64,000 bases of DNA, taken from contig DDIL01000172.1 of the NCBI GenBank assembly GCA_002338515.1, positions 5,374-69,373 on the forward strand, given 5' to 3'. The DNA comes from Glaciecola sp. UBA1851 (GTDB lineage: Bacteria > Pseudomonadota > Gammaproteobacteria > Enterobacterales > Alteromonadaceae). The notes under the pieces were generated by a model, which was not told the DNA's origin, searched no databases, and saw nothing but the letters and a program-made list of their open reading frames with translations. This document shows positions 63,154 to 64,000 of the stretch, piece by piece. Every line of letters begins with the position of its first letter. The stretch's first letter is position 1. The position numbers and the translations under genes are program-made.

Positions 63154-64000
63154 CTTGGGATCCTCGTAGGTACTGGCTTAGTTTTTTCATTTTTAGAGTA
63201 AATGAACATTAAAATAAAGAAACCAAAATACATAACTGTTGCTACTCTCGATGAAATGATTTTCCAATTTTCTTGCGGCGTGCCACCTAAATAACCTAAG
63301 AATATAAACACTAGTGCAAACACAATTAGATTAGTTTTATGCAATCCACTTCTATAGCGCCAAGACCTTACGTTACTGCGATCAAACCAAGGAAGAGCGA
63401 ATAAGAAAGCAATGGCTCCAAACATAGCTAGTACACCAAACAGTTTATCTGGTACTGCTTTCAAGATTGCATAGAAAGGCGTGAAATACCATACAGGGAA
63501 GATATGTTCAGGTGTTTTCAATGGGTTTGCAATTTCGAAGTTAGGATGCTCTAAAAATTTACCGCCCATTTCGGGGGCAAAGAACATAATGTAACAGAAA
63601 CCAAATAAGAAAATAGTAAACGCCACTAAGTCTTTAAGCACAATGTGCGGGAAGAATGGCACTACGTCGTTAGCAATATCATACTTGTTAGTGTAATACT
63701 CGTGAATCTCGAAAGATGTTTTATCTTCTTCAGGTAAACTACCTTTAGGGTGTTTAATATTGACGCCATCAGGATTGTTAGAACCTACTTCGTGTAACGC
63801 AATAATGTGTAAGAATACTAAAATAACAATGACTAAAGGTAGTGCAATAACATGCAATGCAAAGAAGCGATTCAATGTCGCACCAGAGATAACATAATCG
63901 CCTTGAATCCATTCAACTAAATCGGGGCCAATAATCGGAATTGCACTAAACAAGGAAACAATTACCTGTGCTCCCCAATAAGACATTTGCCCCCAAGGTA
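63150..64000 (-). CDS. petB: Cytochrome bc1 complex cytochrome b subunit, 5' part outside window
   Basis: The frame runs to the window edge: upstream of the ATG at 63986 it continues as PWGQ, giving the conserved PWGQMSYWGAQVI, so this is the C-terminal two thirds of cytochrome b and the ATG is internal. Contains the b-heme His of the second half (FFALHVIALPLVIVILVFLHIIALHEVGSNNPDG) and the quinol-site segments around FPVWYFTPFYAILKAVPDKLFG (PEWYFLPFY equivalent). The N-terminal quarter and petA (Rieske) should lie just outside the window. Confidence 0.97.
   Translation of the reverse strand, partial: PWGQMSYWGAQVIVSLFSAIPIIGPDLVEWIQGDYVISGATLNRFFALHVIALPLVIVILVFLHIIALHEVGSNNPDGVNIKHPKGSLPEEDKTSFEIHEYYTNKYDIANDVVPFFPHIVLKDLVAFTIFLFGFCYIMFFAPEMGGKFLEHPNFEIANPLKTPEHIFPVWYFTPFYAILKAVPDKLFGVLAMFGAIAFLFALPWFDRSNVRSWRYRSGLHKTNLIVFALVFIFLGYLGGTPQENWKIISSRVATVMYFGFFILMFIYSKNEKTKPVPTRIPR

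Overview
The window is an A+T-rich chromosomal segment of a marine-type gammaproteobacterium, most likely of the order Alteromonadales. This is inferred from the gene content: a complete Na+-translocating NADH:quinone reductase operon with apbE and nqrM, the petBC-sspA-sspB block, DusA, FabV, a TIGR04219-type outer-membrane barrel, and the lpoA-yraN-diaA-dolP block facing rsmI. I see no rRNA, tRNA, CRISPR array, prophage, integrase or intact insertion sequence. It reads as core chromosome with small lineage-specific inserts.

Layout. 1-2971: 3' part of a hybrid sensor kinase cut by the window edge. 3077-7802: dusA flanked by two related small exported proteins, then an envelope cluster (39-residue membrane peptide, PspC-domain protein, DUF2333 protein, TIGR04219 barrel). 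7907-12199: cysJ-cysI-cysH, assimilatory sulfite and PAPS reduction. 12718-13050: unknown exported protein with its own promoter and terminator. 13590-15743: diguanylate cyclase. 15851-19097: two tandem PlsC-like acyltransferases, a YbdG-type MscS channel and a convergent small membrane protein. 19446-23640: YggN-like protein, YeeZ-like SDR, NSS transporter and C-factor-like SDR, with a DCC protein to 24032. 24307-35598: mixed single genes: lipoprotein, PhoD-like phosphatase, flavodoxin, orphan ExbD, YgjV, possible CheW-like protein, TIP30-like SDR, PH-domain protein, PLP dehydratase, amidohydrolase, GNAT, MBL hydrolase, DUF1653. 35782-36852: dinB under a LexA-type box. 37215-37940: solitary periplasmic binding-fold protein.

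38061-45289 carries nqrABCDEF, apbE and nqrM, all on the minus strand: subunits, flavinylating enzyme and maturation factor together. fabV follows, then a DctQ-DctM-DctP TRAP transporter resembling keto-acid (TakP) systems, then fklB. 51505-57349 holds ppc, a SpoU-type methyltransferase, mdh divergent from argR, and rsmI. 57478-61094 is lpoA-yraN-diaA-dolP. 61095-64000 holds sspB, sspA, petC and petB, the last cut by the window edge.

Several starts were moved from the longest open frame to a downstream codon with a better Shine-Dalgarno sequence or a clean signal peptide: cysH, the second acyltransferase, the small membrane protein at 19097, the lipoprotein at 25431, DUF1653, dinB, apbE, nqrC and fklB. 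I found no convincing undescribed multi-gene system. The most unusual signals are the paired small exported proteins around dusA, a 14-bp hairpin ending one base before the cysJ start codon, a 13-bp inverted repeat inside the 3' end of the YeeZ-like gene, and operator-like palindromes ahead of the NSS transporter and the YggN-like gene.
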